A DNA stretch of 64,000 bases from CAVVZJ01 sp963752755 (lineage in GTDB: Bacteria > Planctomycetota > Planctomycetia > Isosphaerales > Isosphaeraceae), in contig CAVVZJ010000001.1 in NCBI GenBank assembly GCA_963752755.1, positions 1,054,001-1,118,000 on the forward strand, in the 5' to 3' direction. The translations under genes and the position numbers were made by a program. Numbering within the stretch: position 1 is the first letter of the stretch; every line of letters starts with the position of its first letter. Shown here in pieces: positions 48,001-57,035 of the stretch. The notes beneath the pieces are model-generated. The model did no database searches and had not been told where the DNA came from. It worked only from the letters and a program-made list of their open reading frames with translations.

Positions 48001-49172
48001 TTCCCGACGCCAAACCGGCCGGGCCAGGGGTGCAGGTGATCGACTTCGACGCGGATCAATCGCCCGATTCGGGCGATCTCGGCAGGTACCTGGCGACGAA
48101 GGTGCGTCCCCAGACCACCCGGGTTGTCGTGAACGCCCGAGGCGCCGGCTGGCATCCGTTCAGCCCGATTCGGATGGCCGAAGGAGTCTCGCTGGAACTA
48201 CGCGTCCCGCCGCCAGCCAGCGGCCGCGAGGAGGACCGCCTGGTTTTCCGGCCCGCCGAAGGGGCACGCGGAGCGGCCTTGATCCAGGTTCGCGGCGCCG
48301 ACCTCACCATCCTCGGCGCCTGTTTCGAGCGCGACGCTTGCGCCTTGCTGAAGCAGGTCATCCGGGTCGAGCAGGGACATCTGAACCTGCTCAACTGCCG
48401 ACTGCTGGCCCCCGGCTCGGTCGAGACGGGCGGCGGTGGGCTGGTCGAATTCCGTTCGCAGGGAACCCGCCCCTTGCCCTCCGGCTCGTCGGCGGACTGG
48501 CCGCTCGCCACCTTGACCGACTGCGTCCTGATCACCGGCGGCGACGCGCTCACCGCCGACCTCGGCCGTGGTGTCGTCTCGCTCCGAAACTGCGCCCTCG
48601 CCAGCGGCTCCGACGCCATCGTACTCCGGCCCCAGCCGGTCGCCCGGAGCCGGTTCGCCGCCGATCTCTGGTTGGAGCGCTGCACGGTCGTCTCCGAGGG
48701 GAACCTCGTCCGGCTGGAGTCGTGGCCCGGGGGCGAGGCCGGCCCCGATCGTCCCTGGCTGATCGCCAGTCACGACAGCGCCTTCCTCGACACCTACGAC
48801 CGCGGCCGTACTCCCTCCACGACCGTACTCCTCCGCGCCGACGCGGAAGCCCTTTCCCGGGGGACCGTGCTCTGGCAGTCCACCAACGACGCCTACCACC
48901 TGTCCCACTACCTGATCGGTGGCCTGGCCACTCCCCAGCCGGTCTCCTTCCCCGAGATCGGCAAGCTCTGGGTGGACGTCTGGGGTCCGAGCCACATTCG
49001 TAACCCCCGCACCGACGCCTCCGGTGTCCGCTTCGTATCCGACCGGCTCACGCCCGGTGAGGTCACGCCCGCCGACCTCGTCCTCCAGCCTGACGGACCC
49101 CGATCCCGGGGCCGCGCCGAGGTCGGCGCCGACCTCGAACGCCTCGGTATCACGCCCTCCGCCCGTCGTTGA
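45081..49172 (+). CDS. Receptor-like Ser/Thr protein kinase with large extracytoplasmic domain
   Basis: 1,363 residues, intact. Residues ~28-295 are a Hanks-type kinase: glycine loop 'LGTGGMSSVF', 'VAIKILPR' Lys, catalytic 'HRDIKPANLL', DLG in place of DFG ('VTDLGLALQL'), 'GTVDYMAPEQA' and 'SDIYSLGCTFYFLLTG'. An acidic, Pro/Ala-rich linker contains repeated 'ALIDDE' motifs (three copies). One transmembrane helix lies near 483-505 (GALAGLVLVFLGIGVSHLL). The ~850-residue outer part has repeated short beta units like 'LTLRDCTITVEG', 'LLNCRLLAPGS', 'LWLERCTVVSEGN', which suggest a right-handed beta-helix. Planctomycetes have many such kinases; ligand and substrates are unknown. The stop overlaps the convergent lipid kinase by 23 bp. 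Confidence 0.92.
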   Translation: MSTPDTESTPNIKPGPNPSGNPPQVGSYRLIEQLGTGGMSSVFRAVHADSGHEVAIKILPRSLARNPTMLQRFLREAKSAESLQNPHIVEIFDRGSEDGRYYIVLEFMPGGDLHDWVRSRGPLSVGEVVEVIRSAALGLKHAAAQGLIHRDIKPANLLRTADGHVKVTDLGLALQLSDEDERVTRDGTTVGTVDYMAPEQARDSRATSVRSDIYSLGCTFYFLLTGQAPFPGGAVPEKLRRHAYEAAPDVRQIRPDVPEELAELIQRMMAKKPERRFVDYDHLLMALDELAIAPPREAPTAIIDDEPETRMPEGDEPLMALIDDEAESADQGDGGPPVASEEPVLTALIDDEDDDAAGSAGFTLGPPASGVAGPGSTKSTPVVPGRREPAPAGSGAEINLAALSGVEDESPGRSTRRRPPSGPELGDGPRSAPAPAPGRSRLPDPQAEPIPLLDHRTAEEGMEGPVTAPRPQEVTGTPLSVLLLRGALAGLVLVFLGIGVSHLLSAVGSRPGSGSAGIDLGRSQDAEAVPETIETIPDDGLGGLAVGLPHRVAGRQAPASWSEPVDRREHPSELPKYPTERVEALGLGNAEPGRVDMPPSPIVVVNRAAEVHDREHQRDLQQAFDTISGTVEIDDDGPIFEHDFRVHGRERLIRAGTGRRPIVVVRPSKLASVRSRPAVVVLDDTSLTIEGIDLVVRASDLTPNQRALFLCLDGSELTLRDCTITVEGPIERPLAVVQVGVPAKPGQNATSTVRLERTLVRGPGLTAVWLAEGPAEVVVSRSAVLAGDAPVFNISGGAKPERALKLLGSIVATSGPVIELAGMPAGPAARPLTVRALGTTFARAEGGGTSGAGLVMLREPPNGGPKGPGVDWQGDHNRFDGWSPVASAGANRPVALADLEAIRRASPASDAASRAVGNAWSSATQAGWISPADLIPPFSELEPILAHVAAPTPNLRAWSLDAFDRLPVAVAGGIPDAKPAGPGVQVIDFDADQSPDSGDLGRYLATKVRPQTTRVVVNARGAGWHPFSPIRMAEGVSLELRVPPPASGREEDRLVFRPAEGARGAALIQVRGADLTILGACFERDACALLKQVIRVEQGHLNLLNCRLLAPGSVETGGGGLVEFRSQGTRPLPSGSSADWPLATLTDCVLITGGDALTADLGRGVVSLRNCALASGSDAIVLRPQPVARSRFAADLWLERCTVVSEGNLVRLESWPGGEAGPDRPWLIASHDSAFLDTYDRGRTPSTTVLLRADAEALSRGTVLWQSTNDAYHLSHYLIGGLATPQPVSFPEIGKLWVDVWGPSHIRNPRTDASGVRFVSDRLTPGEVTPADLVLQPDGPRSRGRAEVGADLERLGITPSARR

Positions 49173-50079
49173 CGCCGCCCGGCGGGATCAAGCAAGCGAC
49201 CAGCCCGGTCGCGGCCTCAAACCGGAATCGGGTCCCGATCAGCGGCTCCCCATCGAGGTTGACCTGGATCGCGTCGGGCGCCTCGACCTCGATCCAGGGC
49301 AACTGGACATATTGAATTCGCTCGGGCGACTCGCTCGGCCCGAGCGAGACGTATTCGCCAGCCAGAGTGAGCAGCTCGGTCCAGGGGACGTTGGGCAGGA
49401 TCATCAGGTCGAGCAGGCCGTCATCGAGCCGCGCCTGCGGCGTGACCTGGAAGCCGCCGCCCGCCTGACGGCCGTTGCCCACGAAGAAGCCGAATGCCTC
49501 ACCCTCCCACGCGAAGCCCGGCCCCCGGAACCGCGTGTCGCGAGCGACCAGTCCCGCGACGTTCGCCATCCCGGTGAGCAGGTAGGCGAGCCCGCCGAAG
49601 ACGTTCTTCAGCTCGGCCGGCGTGTCGGTCGTCACCCGCGCCGCGTAGCCGCCGCTGGCGACGTTCAGAAAGAGCTGATCGCCCACCCGTCCCGCATCGA
49701 TCGACGTCGGCTCGACCTCCAGCGCCAGGACGAGCGCGGCGACCGGGTCGTTGATCGGGATTCCGAGGGAGCTGGCGAAGTCGTTGGCCGTACCATACGG
49801 CAGGATGCCCAGGGCGCAGGACCGTTCGAGCCCGACCCCGTGCAAGCCGTTGAGCACGCTGTTGATCGTGCCGTCGCCACCGGCCGCGATCACCGCCCCG
49901 AACCCCCGACGCGACGCCTCCTCGGCGAAGGTCTCCGCGTCACCGCACTCCCAGATCACCCGGACCTCGACCTCGTGCCCCCGCGCCCTCGCCTCGCAGA
50001 CGGCCTCGCGCATTCGCTCGTCACAGGCCGCCCTCTCGTTGAGGATCAGACGCGCCGACCTCCGCTCCTGCTCCGGCAT
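49150..50079 (-). CDS. Diacylglycerol/sphingosine-type lipid kinase (YegS-like)
   Basis: 309 residues from MPEQERRSARLILNERAAC, with a purine-rich GGAGGGAGGGA just upstream. The catalytic domain has the family motif 'AAGGDGTINSVLNGL' and 'LGILPYGTANDFASSLGIP'. The C-terminal beta-sandwich has 'FLNVASGGYAARV', 'FFVGNGRQAGGGFQVTPQARLDDGLLDL' and 'VNLDGEPL'. It phosphorylates a lipid (diacylglycerol, phosphatidylglycerol or a related species). An in-frame ATG 17 codons upstream (MVAEWKG) is possible. It is divergent from cardiolipin synthase, so the pair may act in membrane-lipid metabolism. Confidence 0.9.
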   Translation of the reverse strand: MPEQERRSARLILNERAACDERMREAVCEARARGHEVEVRVIWECGDAETFAEEASRRGFGAVIAAGGDGTINSVLNGLHGVGLERSCALGILPYGTANDFASSLGIPINDPVAALVLALEVEPTSIDAGRVGDQLFLNVASGGYAARVTTDTPAELKNVFGGLAYLLTGMANVAGLVARDTRFRGPGFAWEGEAFGFFVGNGRQAGGGFQVTPQARLDDGLLDLMILPNVPWTELLTLAGEYVSLGPSESPERIQYVQLPWIEVEAPDAIQVNLDGEPLIGTRFRFEAATGLVACLIPPGGVNDGRRA

Positions 50080-50320
50080 GATCCCATCCCTCCCTCCACC
50101 AATCGCCACGCCTTTCCACTCCGCAACCATGATACCGCCACGCTCCCGCCCGGCGAATTCCGACCGGGACGCGACGTCCACGTGGGCATACGACCCAGGT
50201 CGCAAGAACTGATCGACCCTCGAGCACTCCCTGCCTGGCCCCCTCGGCCCCAATCCGCTACAGTAGCACCCCCCGGGCCGTTCCGTCCGACCGCGCCCGG
50301 CGACGAGGAGGTCGCACCCC

Positions 50321-51778
50321 ATGACCGACGCCGGCTGGCCCACGGCCGCCTTCTTCGCCGCCGACTGGATCGTCCGCATCGGCCTCTCGCTGCGCGTCGT
50401 GATGCGACGGCCGCCGGTCGGCGTCGCTCTGGCCTGGCTGCTGATCATCCTGAGCACGCCGCTGGTCGGCGTGGCGACTTACATCCTCTTCGGCGAGCTT
50501 CGACTCGGCCGCCAGCGAGCCGCCCGGTCGCGGGCAATTCACGGGCCGTATCGCCGCTGGCTCCAGAGCCTCCGCGACCGCTACGCCCTCGACACCCTCC
50601 GCCTCGACCCCGAATCGGCGGGCGTTTCCCGGCTGGTCGAGGTCGCCATCGGCCAGCCCGCCTTCCCCGACAACGAGCTGACCCTCCTGACCGACGCCGA
50701 ATCGATCTTCCGCTCCCTGATCGCCGACGTCGAGTCCGCCCGGCGCACCTGCCACCTGGAGTTCTACATCTGGTCCGACGGCGGCCTCGCCGACGAACTC
50801 GCCGAGGCCGTGCTCCGCGCCTCGGGTCGCGGCGTGGTCTGCCGCGTTGCTCGTCGATGCGGTCGGCAGCAAGGCGTTCCTCCGCGGCCCGATGGCCGCG
50901 CGGCTCCGCGACGGCGGCGTCCGGCTCCAGGCCGCTTGCCTGTCAGTCTGATCCGCGCCTTGTTCGTCCGCTTCGACCTGCGTTTGCACCGCAAGATCGT
51001 CGTCATCGACGGCGAGGTCGCCTACACCGGCAGCCAGAACGTCGCCGACCCGCGTTACTTCAAGCAAAGCTCCGGCGTCGGTTCCTGGGTCGATGCAATG
51101 GTCCGCCTGCGAGGCCCGGCCGTCGAGGGGCTGGCGATCACCTTCCTCGAAGACTGGGAGCTGGAGACCGGCGACGGCCTCGACGCCCTCGCCGACAGCC
51201 ACGACATCCACCACCTGCCCGCCCACGGCCTCGCGGTCGTCCAGGTCGCCCCTTCCGGACCTAACCTCAATGCCGACACCATGCTGGCCGTCCTGCTGGA
51301 AACCCTTTACTCCGCCCGCCATGAGGTCGTCCTGACGACCCCCTACTTCGTCCCCGACGACTCCCTCCTCCTCGCCCTCACCTCCGCCGCCGGCCGGGGC
51401 GTCACGGTGACGCTGGTCCTGCCGGCCCGCAACGATTCGAAGCTCGTGGACCTCGCCAGCCGGGCCTTCCAGGGCGACCTCGCCGAGGCTGGCGTCCAGG
51501 TGTGCCTCTTCGACGCCGGCCTGCTCCACACCAAGTCGATCACCGTGGATGGCCGCTTCAGCCTCTTCGGCTCCCTGAACCTCGACCCCCGAAGCCTTCA
51601 GCTCAACTTCGAGGTCACACTCGCCGTCTACGACCGCGACTTCACCGCCGCCCTCCTCTCCCTCCAGCAAACCTACCTCGACCGCTCCCGCCCCCTCGAC
51701 CTCCCCTCCTGGCTCGCCCGCCCCCTCTCCACCCGCCTCGCCGAGAACGCCGCCCGCCTCCTCGGCCCCCTCCTCTAG
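50321..51778 (+). CDS. cls: Cardiolipin synthase (PLD superfamily; paired compensating indels)
   Basis: About 485 residues. Two N-terminal helices (ALAWLLIILSTPLVGVATYIL is the second) precede two PLD domains. The HKD motifs are 'LHRKIVVIDGEVAYTGSQN' and 'LHTKSITVDGRFSLFGSLN'. The enzyme condenses two phosphatidylglycerols into cardiolipin. The frame stays open, but residues ~176-206 are nonsense: removing an extra T near 50848 and restoring a base near 50938 gives 'VLVDAVGSKAFLRGPMAARL', which fits the family. So two opposite indels hide in an apparently intact gene. It is divergent from the lipid kinase. Confidence 0.9.
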   Translation: MTDAGWPTAAFFAADWIVRIGLSLRVVMRRPPVGVALAWLLIILSTPLVGVATYILFGELRLGRQRAARSRAIHGPYRRWLQSLRDRYALDTLRLDPESAGVSRLVEVAIGQPAFPDNELTLLTDAESIFRSLIADVESARRTCHLEFYIWSDGGLADELAEAVLRASGRGVVCRVARRCGRQQGVPPRPDGRAAPRRRRPAPGRLPVSLIRALFVRFDLRLHRKIVVIDGEVAYTGSQNVADPRYFKQSSGVGSWVDAMVRLRGPAVEGLAITFLEDWELETGDGLDALADSHDIHHLPAHGLAVVQVAPSGPNLNADTMLAVLLETLYSARHEVVLTTPYFVPDDSLLLALTSAAGRGVTVTLVLPARNDSKLVDLASRAFQGDLAEAGVQVCLFDAGLLHTKSITVDGRFSLFGSLNLDPRSLQLNFEVTLAVYDRDFTAALLSLQQTYLDRSRPLDLPSWLARPLSTRLAENAARLLGPLL

Positions 51779-51786
51779 CCCCAATC

Positions 51787-51867
51787 GTCGGGTGCGTCGC
51801 GTCTTCGACGACGCACCATCCGTCTCTCGGAGCCTCGGTGCGTCGTCGAAGACGCGACGCACCCGAC
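51787..51867. repeat. Head-to-head REP-like palindromes (BIME-like)
   Basis: Positions 51787-51817 and 51837-51867 are perfect 31-bp inverted copies separated by 19 nt, starting 9 nt after the cardiolipin synthase stop. Each copy is itself a hairpin, with GGGTGCGTC pairing to GACGCACC across an 11-nt loop. A third, diverged unit lies at 55678-55706. The position just after a gene is typical of REP elements; it may also terminate transcription. Confidence 0.8.
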
Positions 51868-51909
51868 ACTGGGGGCCATCACCGGATTCGGCGGAACGAT
51901 GACGAAATT

Positions 51910-52095
51910 AAAAACTGGCTCATGATGGATTCCGGGGTGGTGGCCCCCTGATGTTGGCCGTAAGCCGTTGCAGGAAAGGCGTTTAATCACCCAGAAGGCA
52001 AGAGCCTCGCCCCCGAGACGTAAATCGCGTCCTCAAGGGAAGTTACGACGAGATCGCCGAGCCACCACCCCGGAATCCATCATGAGCCAAAAACT
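51910..52095. mobile_element. MITE: 172-bp element with 28-bp TIRs and 7-bp target duplication
   Basis: Perfect 28-bp terminal inverted repeats at 51917-51944 (GGCTCATGATGGATTCCGGG... ) and 52061-52088. They are flanked on both outer sides by the exact direct repeat AAAAACT (51910-51916 and 52089-52095), a 7-bp target-site duplication. The 116-bp centre does not code for protein. This is the structure of a non-autonomous DNA transposon. The mobilising transposase is not in the window; the IS1-like remnant at 42.8 kb is not obviously related. Confidence 0.8.
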
Positions 52096-52846
52096 TTCCC
52101 AGATAATTCTCTCCCATATTTTCGATACTGTCGTCGTGATCCATGCCGTTCTCACCCCGACGACCCCCGAGACCATGAGCCTCTTCCCCGACCGGCCCCG
52201 TCTCCCCATCCCCGCGCAAAACGAACCGGAAGGACCCGCCACGGACGACACGCGCGCGCACAGATCCCATGGACGAAGCCAACCGCCGGTCCTCTGCCTC
52301 AATCTCCAGGATCACAAACAAATTACTCCCCTATCCCCGAGGGCCCCGCAGAACATGCGGAAGATGCCGAAATCTCCTCCCTCGTGCGAATCGCACGAGA
52401 AAACGGGACGACGACGGTGAATCCGCAAATCACACAGATTTCCACAGTTGAAAACCAGGAAAATGGAGAGAAGAAACAACCTGGTAAAAATCTGCGTTCC
52501 CCTCTGCGTCACCTGCGGACCGATTCTCTTCCTGATGATCCTTTCCGACGGCAACCGTCTGGGTAAGCTGTCGCGATTTCGAATCGAACCCAACGGCATC
52601 CTGGGCAATCCTCGTCGATTCTGCGGCCTCCCCGCCGCCCACGCGAAACGAACCGTCCCGCGGCTTCCCTCCATCACCATCAACCATCGACCAGGCCCCC
52701 CGTAATCCGAGCCGCCCCCGTCCGGATTCTCTGACCCCCCCGCCGACCGCCGGGGTATCCTGAACGCCAGGCGCCCGACCGGCTCGCGTTGGGCCGTCGT
52801 GATGGCCGTCACAATCGGAGAAGTAGCCGCAATCCCGGAGGCCGCC
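52096..52846. other. 750-bp gene-free stretch right of the MITE
   Basis: No supported gene. The part at 52420-52510 (GAATCCGCAAATCACACAG ... AAATCTGCGTTCC) is A+T-richer and partly self-complementary, and resembles decayed intergenic repeat DNA. The last 50 bp hold the ribosome site of the next gene. Confidence 0.4.
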
Positions 52847-55647
52847 ATGTTCCGCGCCTTGTTCCACCTCGCGACCCGGTTCGCCTGCCTGACCCTGGCC
52901 TTAACCCCGCCGTTGAACGGCGAGCCGGGCGGCGGAGGACGTCTATCTCGTCGTCCCCGTCGGCGACCTGACCCTCTCCGGCGGCGGCTGCCCTGGAGCG
53001 ACGAAGCTCGGTCCCGCGGGGCCTGGCCGTCGTCCCAATATGGAAACCAGCCAGGCCATGCAGCCCCGAGCCCGGCTCGACGGCGAGGGCGAGGTCTATC
53101 TCGACACCAGCGACGGGCCGCCCAAGGCTGGGCCCCTCTCCACAGCGAACTCCGCCCCGAGGACGTCGTTGCCATCCACCTCCCCCGGCCGCGCGACAGC
53201 GTGACGGGTTCTCTCTACGTCCGCAAGGCGGAGGACTCCGGCATGGTCGCCCTGCCCTTCCGGCTCGACCCGAAGAAGGTCCCCGCCGCGCGCCAATGCC
53301 GCCGAGCGATTCCGACTGGCCAAGGCCGCCACTACCAGCGCCTGCTCGATCTCCAGGATCCCCGGCGCCGCCTGGTTCCGCCACCAGATCCGCGCGAACG
53401 GCCAGGAGATCAACGAGCGCGTCCCGCGTTTCAACCGCGTCAACTCCCTGGAGGACACCTACACCCTCTTCTCCGGCGGCCGCGCTATCAGCGAGAACCT
53501 CCAGCTCGACCGCCCCCTCCAGGAACGCCCCGACCAGGCCGGCAACGTCGCCAAATTCCAGGTCGCCGACCTCCAGGGCATCACCGTCGCCGAGATGGAC
53601 TGGAAGGCCCTCCTCGAAGGCAAGTCCCCCGAACTGGACCCGCTCGCCTCCCACATCCCGGCCGACCAGCACGCCCTGTTCGTCCCCAACCTGGCCGCCG
53701 CCCGCGACCTGCTCGGCCTCTATCAACGCTGGGGCTCGCTCCCCGTCCTCCAGCTCGCCGCCCCCTCGCCCGAGGACCAGGGGACGCAGAGCTTCTACGA
53801 GCGCCAGCTCGGCCTCTCGTTCGCCGACCTGACCCGCCTGGCCGACCTCAGCACGATCCGGAGCCTCGCCGCTACCGGCTCCGACCCCTACCTCCCCAGC
53901 GGCACCGACCTGGCCATTCTCTTCGAGACCAGCCGCCCCGAACTGCTGTCGACCTTCCTCCGCATGCGGATCGCCGCCGTCCGCGACGCCGAGAAGACTG
54001 AGGGGGAGATCCGGGGCGTCCGCTACTTCGGGGCCATGCGTCCCGACCGCCGCGTCAGCTCCTTCGTCGCCGTGCTCGACAACGTCGTCGTCCTGACCAA
54101 CTCGGCCGTCCAGCTCGACCGGATCATCGCCGCCTCGAAGGGTGAGGCCGAACGTCTCGCCGACCTCCCCGAATACCGCTTCTTCCGCGACCGCTACCCG
54201 CGCAACGACGCCGACGAGTCCGCCTTCCTGATCCTCTCCGACGCCACCATCCGCCGCTGGTGCGGCCCCCGCTGGCGGATCGGCTCCTCCCGCCGCATCC
54301 GCGCCTCGGCCTGGCTCGCCGAGATCCAGGCCCAGAACCTCCGCCCCGCCGTGCTCGGCGATCGTGAACGTCCCGACGCCCTCCAGGTCCCCGCCGGCGC
54401 CCCCGACCTCGGCGAACTCCGCTGGGTGCCCGACGGTGTCGCCTCCTCGATCTACGGCACCCTCGAATTCCAGACCCCCATCGCCGAGCTGGACCTCAAC
54501 TCGATCTCCCAGGCCGAGGCCGACGCCTACAATCGCTGGCGCGACGGCTACCAGCGCAACTGGCGCGGGGTCTTCGACCCGATCGCCTTGCGGATCACCG
54601 CCCGTCCCGACCACCTCGCGGCCGACGTCTCCGTCATGCCCCTGATCCTCGCCAGCGACTACACCGACATGGCCGACTTCGTCGGCAAGGCCACCCTCGC
54701 CCCCGGCGCCGGCGACCCCCACCCCGAGGCCCTGGCCCACTTCGCGATGGCCCTCGACCTCCAGTCGCAGCTCTTCCGCTCCGGCAACGACATGGCGACC
54801 ACCATGCTCAACGTGCCCGCCGCCGTCGGCCTCTCCTGGATCGGCCCCGCGATCGCCGCTCTACCTCGACGACGGCCCCTTCTGGGACGAGCTTGCGAAG
54901 TCCGAGAACCCCCGCGACTTCCTCTCGAAGCAGTGGGCCCGCCTCCCCCTGGCCGTCCACGTCGCCGTCACCGACCCCGCCAAGCTTGCCCTCTTCCTCG
55001 GCGCCCTGCGGGCCTACCAGGAGCGCACTTCCCCCGACCTCGTCACCTGGACGACCCTCAAGCACGGCGACCGCTCCTACGTCCGCATCGCCCCCCGCGA
55101 GCCGATCGGCCCCGACCCCGACTCGGCCCCGCTCAACCTCTACTACGCCGCGACCGCCAAAGGTCTGCTCATCACCCTGAGCGAAGACGTCGTCCAGCGC
55201 TTCCTCGACCGCCAGACCCAGCCGCCCGACCCGAAGGCCACCCCGCCCTGGCTCGGCGAGAGCCTGGCCCTCCGCGTCGGCCGCAAGGGGCTCCTCGCCC
55301 TCGGCGCGGCCGAGGGTGTCGACTACCACGAGAGCCTCCAACTCCTCTCGTGGTCCAACCTCCCGATCCTCAACGAATGGAAGCGCCTCTTCCCCGACCT
55401 CGACCCCGTCGCCGTCCACGAATCCGCCTGGGGCGTCCGACCCGTCTGCCCCGGCGGCGGCAAATATGTCTGGAACGCGCAATGGCAGACGATGGAATCG
55501 ACCGTCTTCGGCCACCCCGGCGAGCCCAGGACCGGCCCCGACCTCCCCGCCCCCCTCGCCGGCTTCGGCTCCGCCAACTTCGGTGTCACCCTCAAGGACC
55601 GCAGTCTCCGCGGTCGCGTGGAGGTCGAGATGCTCCCCCCACCCTGA
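52847..55647 (+). CDS. Large exported protein of unknown function (about five frameshifts)
   Basis: About 930 residues when joined. GGAGG lies 5 nt before the ATG of MFRALFHLATRFACLTLAL, a signal peptide. The mature start is 'AEDVYLVVPVGDLTL'. Breaks near 52925, 53020-53130, 53290 and 54852 must be bridged; the long middle (53300-54850) and the end (to TGA 55645-55647) read as ordinary protein: 'LFVPNLAAARDLLGLYQRWG', 'LYLDDGPFWDELAKSENPRDFL', 'YYAATAKGLLITLSEDVVQRFL'. No family is recognised. Alternating amphipathic strands and an absence of Cys suggest an extracytoplasmic, possibly large globular protein. The two ends of the reading are safe, the first 130 residues less so. Confidence 0.65.
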
Positions 55648-55677
55648 TCCACCGCCGCTCTCCTCACTGCCTTCGTT

Positions 55678-55706
55678 GGGTGCGTCAAGTCCTCGACGAC
55701 GCACCC
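55678..55706. repeat. REP-like palindrome, third unit
   Basis: GGGTGCGTC and GACGCACCC form a 9-bp stem across an 11-nt loop, matching the two units at 51787-51867 except in the loop and two bases. It lies between the stops of two convergent genes and may serve as their terminator. Confidence 0.65.
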
Positions 55707-55713
55707 TACGTCG

Positions 55714-57003
55714 CTACAGCCCCGGCTTCCGTCGCGACTCGATGTAATCCAGCAGGTCATGCCTCTGATCGCCATGCGTGTCAAACGGCCTCATCCGCGG
55801 CCAGTCCCCCAGGAGCCGGCCCAGCTCCGTCCCCGTCGGCGCCGCCAGCAGGAAGACCACCAGCGCCACCAGCGCCCAGCGCCCCAACCACCGACCGACC
55901 GCCGACACGCACTCCGAGATGGGCAGCAGAAACGAGGGGACCAGGAACATCAGCACGCGTCCATGAAACGGGTAGTGCCTCAGGACCGCAGCCAGGACCG
56001 CCAGCACGACCGGCCAGAGCAGCATCCCGACGGCCGACCGCAGCCCCTTCTTCCAGAGCACCACGAGCCCAACCCACCACAGGGCCATCCCCGTCAGGCC
56101 CGTCACCACCGGGTTGATCGGCGTCTCCAGACCGACCGGGTTAATGAACACATTCGCAAACTGCCAGAAGACGGTCCTCGCCTCCGCGACCGAGTGCGGC
56201 GGAATCCGGAGGAAGGCGAAGTCCCACCAGGTCCAGAGGAACTCCCGCGACCTCGCCGCGATCATCCGATCCGAGACGACGTAGCAACCCGCGATGTTCG
56301 CCAGCCAGAACGCCCCGAGACCCACCAGGACCCCGAGCCTCTTCCATCGCCTCCCTCCAATCGCCTGCATCACCAGTGTCAGCCCAACGCCCGCCAGAAT
56401 GAAGGCCGACGGATGCGCGAACCAGGCCGCCAGACCGCCGATCCACGCCGCCCCGGCCAGCCTGGCCGTTGTCCACGGTCGTTCGGCCAGGTCGAGACCC
56501 ATCCGGAGGCAGATCAAGACGATCAACAGGTCACTCGCATACTGCTTGAACTCCGTGGCGTAATAGATCAATTCATCCGACACCGCCGCCAGGGCCACGA
56601 CCACCGGCACCGCCGTCGGATCGACCACCCGGCGAGCCAGCCAGCCGAACGCCACCAGCACCGTCGTCCCGAACAGCAGCGCCGGCAGCCTCAGCGACCA
56701 CGTGGAACCGCCCATGACCCGCGACCAGATCCGGACCGTCACCAGATACCCCGGCGGGGCAAGCTGGTGCTCCACCAGAGTCCGGTCCAGTTCGAAGATC
56801 GGCCGGCCGACGACGTTCAACCGGAGCGACTCCTCGTCCTTCCACCACTCTCGATGCGACTGGTATTCGTTGATCCGAAAGATCGCCCCCGCGACCACGG
56901 CCAGCCAGAAGAGTCCCCGCGCCGTCGGCCGGAGCCCGCGGAGCCGGTCCCGGTACCACCCGATCCGCTCGCGGAGCACGCTCGTTCCGCTCTCTGCCGG
57001 CAT
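55714..57003 (-). CDS. Glycosyltransferase family 39-like membrane protein
   Basis: 429 residues, intact, with about ten hydrophobic helices. After the first helix, 'INEYQSHREWWKDEESLRL' and 'APPGYLVTVRIWSRVMGGSTWSLRLPALLFG' match the ArnT/PMT-type GT-C pattern (catalytic acidic loop, then the P-G-Y motif and 'S..R.pa...G'). Later helices carry 'YATEFKQYASDLLIVLICL' and 'RVLMFLVPSFLLPISECV'. GT39 enzymes move a sugar from a polyprenyl-phosphate donor to a protein or lipid outside the membrane. The acceptor is unknown. The gene is convergent with the large exported protein. Confidence 0.83.
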   Translation of the reverse strand: MPAESGTSVLRERIGWYRDRLRGLRPTARGLFWLAVVAGAIFRINEYQSHREWWKDEESLRLNVVGRPIFELDRTLVEHQLAPPGYLVTVRIWSRVMGGSTWSLRLPALLFGTTVLVAFGWLARRVVDPTAVPVVVALAAVSDELIYYATEFKQYASDLLIVLICLRMGLDLAERPWTTARLAGAAWIGGLAAWFAHPSAFILAGVGLTLVMQAIGGRRWKRLGVLVGLGAFWLANIAGCYVVSDRMIAARSREFLWTWWDFAFLRIPPHSVAEARTVFWQFANVFINPVGLETPINPVVTGLTGMALWWVGLVVLWKKGLRSAVGMLLWPVVLAVLAAVLRHYPFHGRVLMFLVPSFLLPISECVSAVGRWLGRWALVALVVFLLAAPTGTELGRLLGDWPRMRPFDTHGDQRHDLLDYIESRRKPGL

Positions 57004-57035
57004 CCGCGATTCCCTCCCTCAGCGACCCGTCCGGG

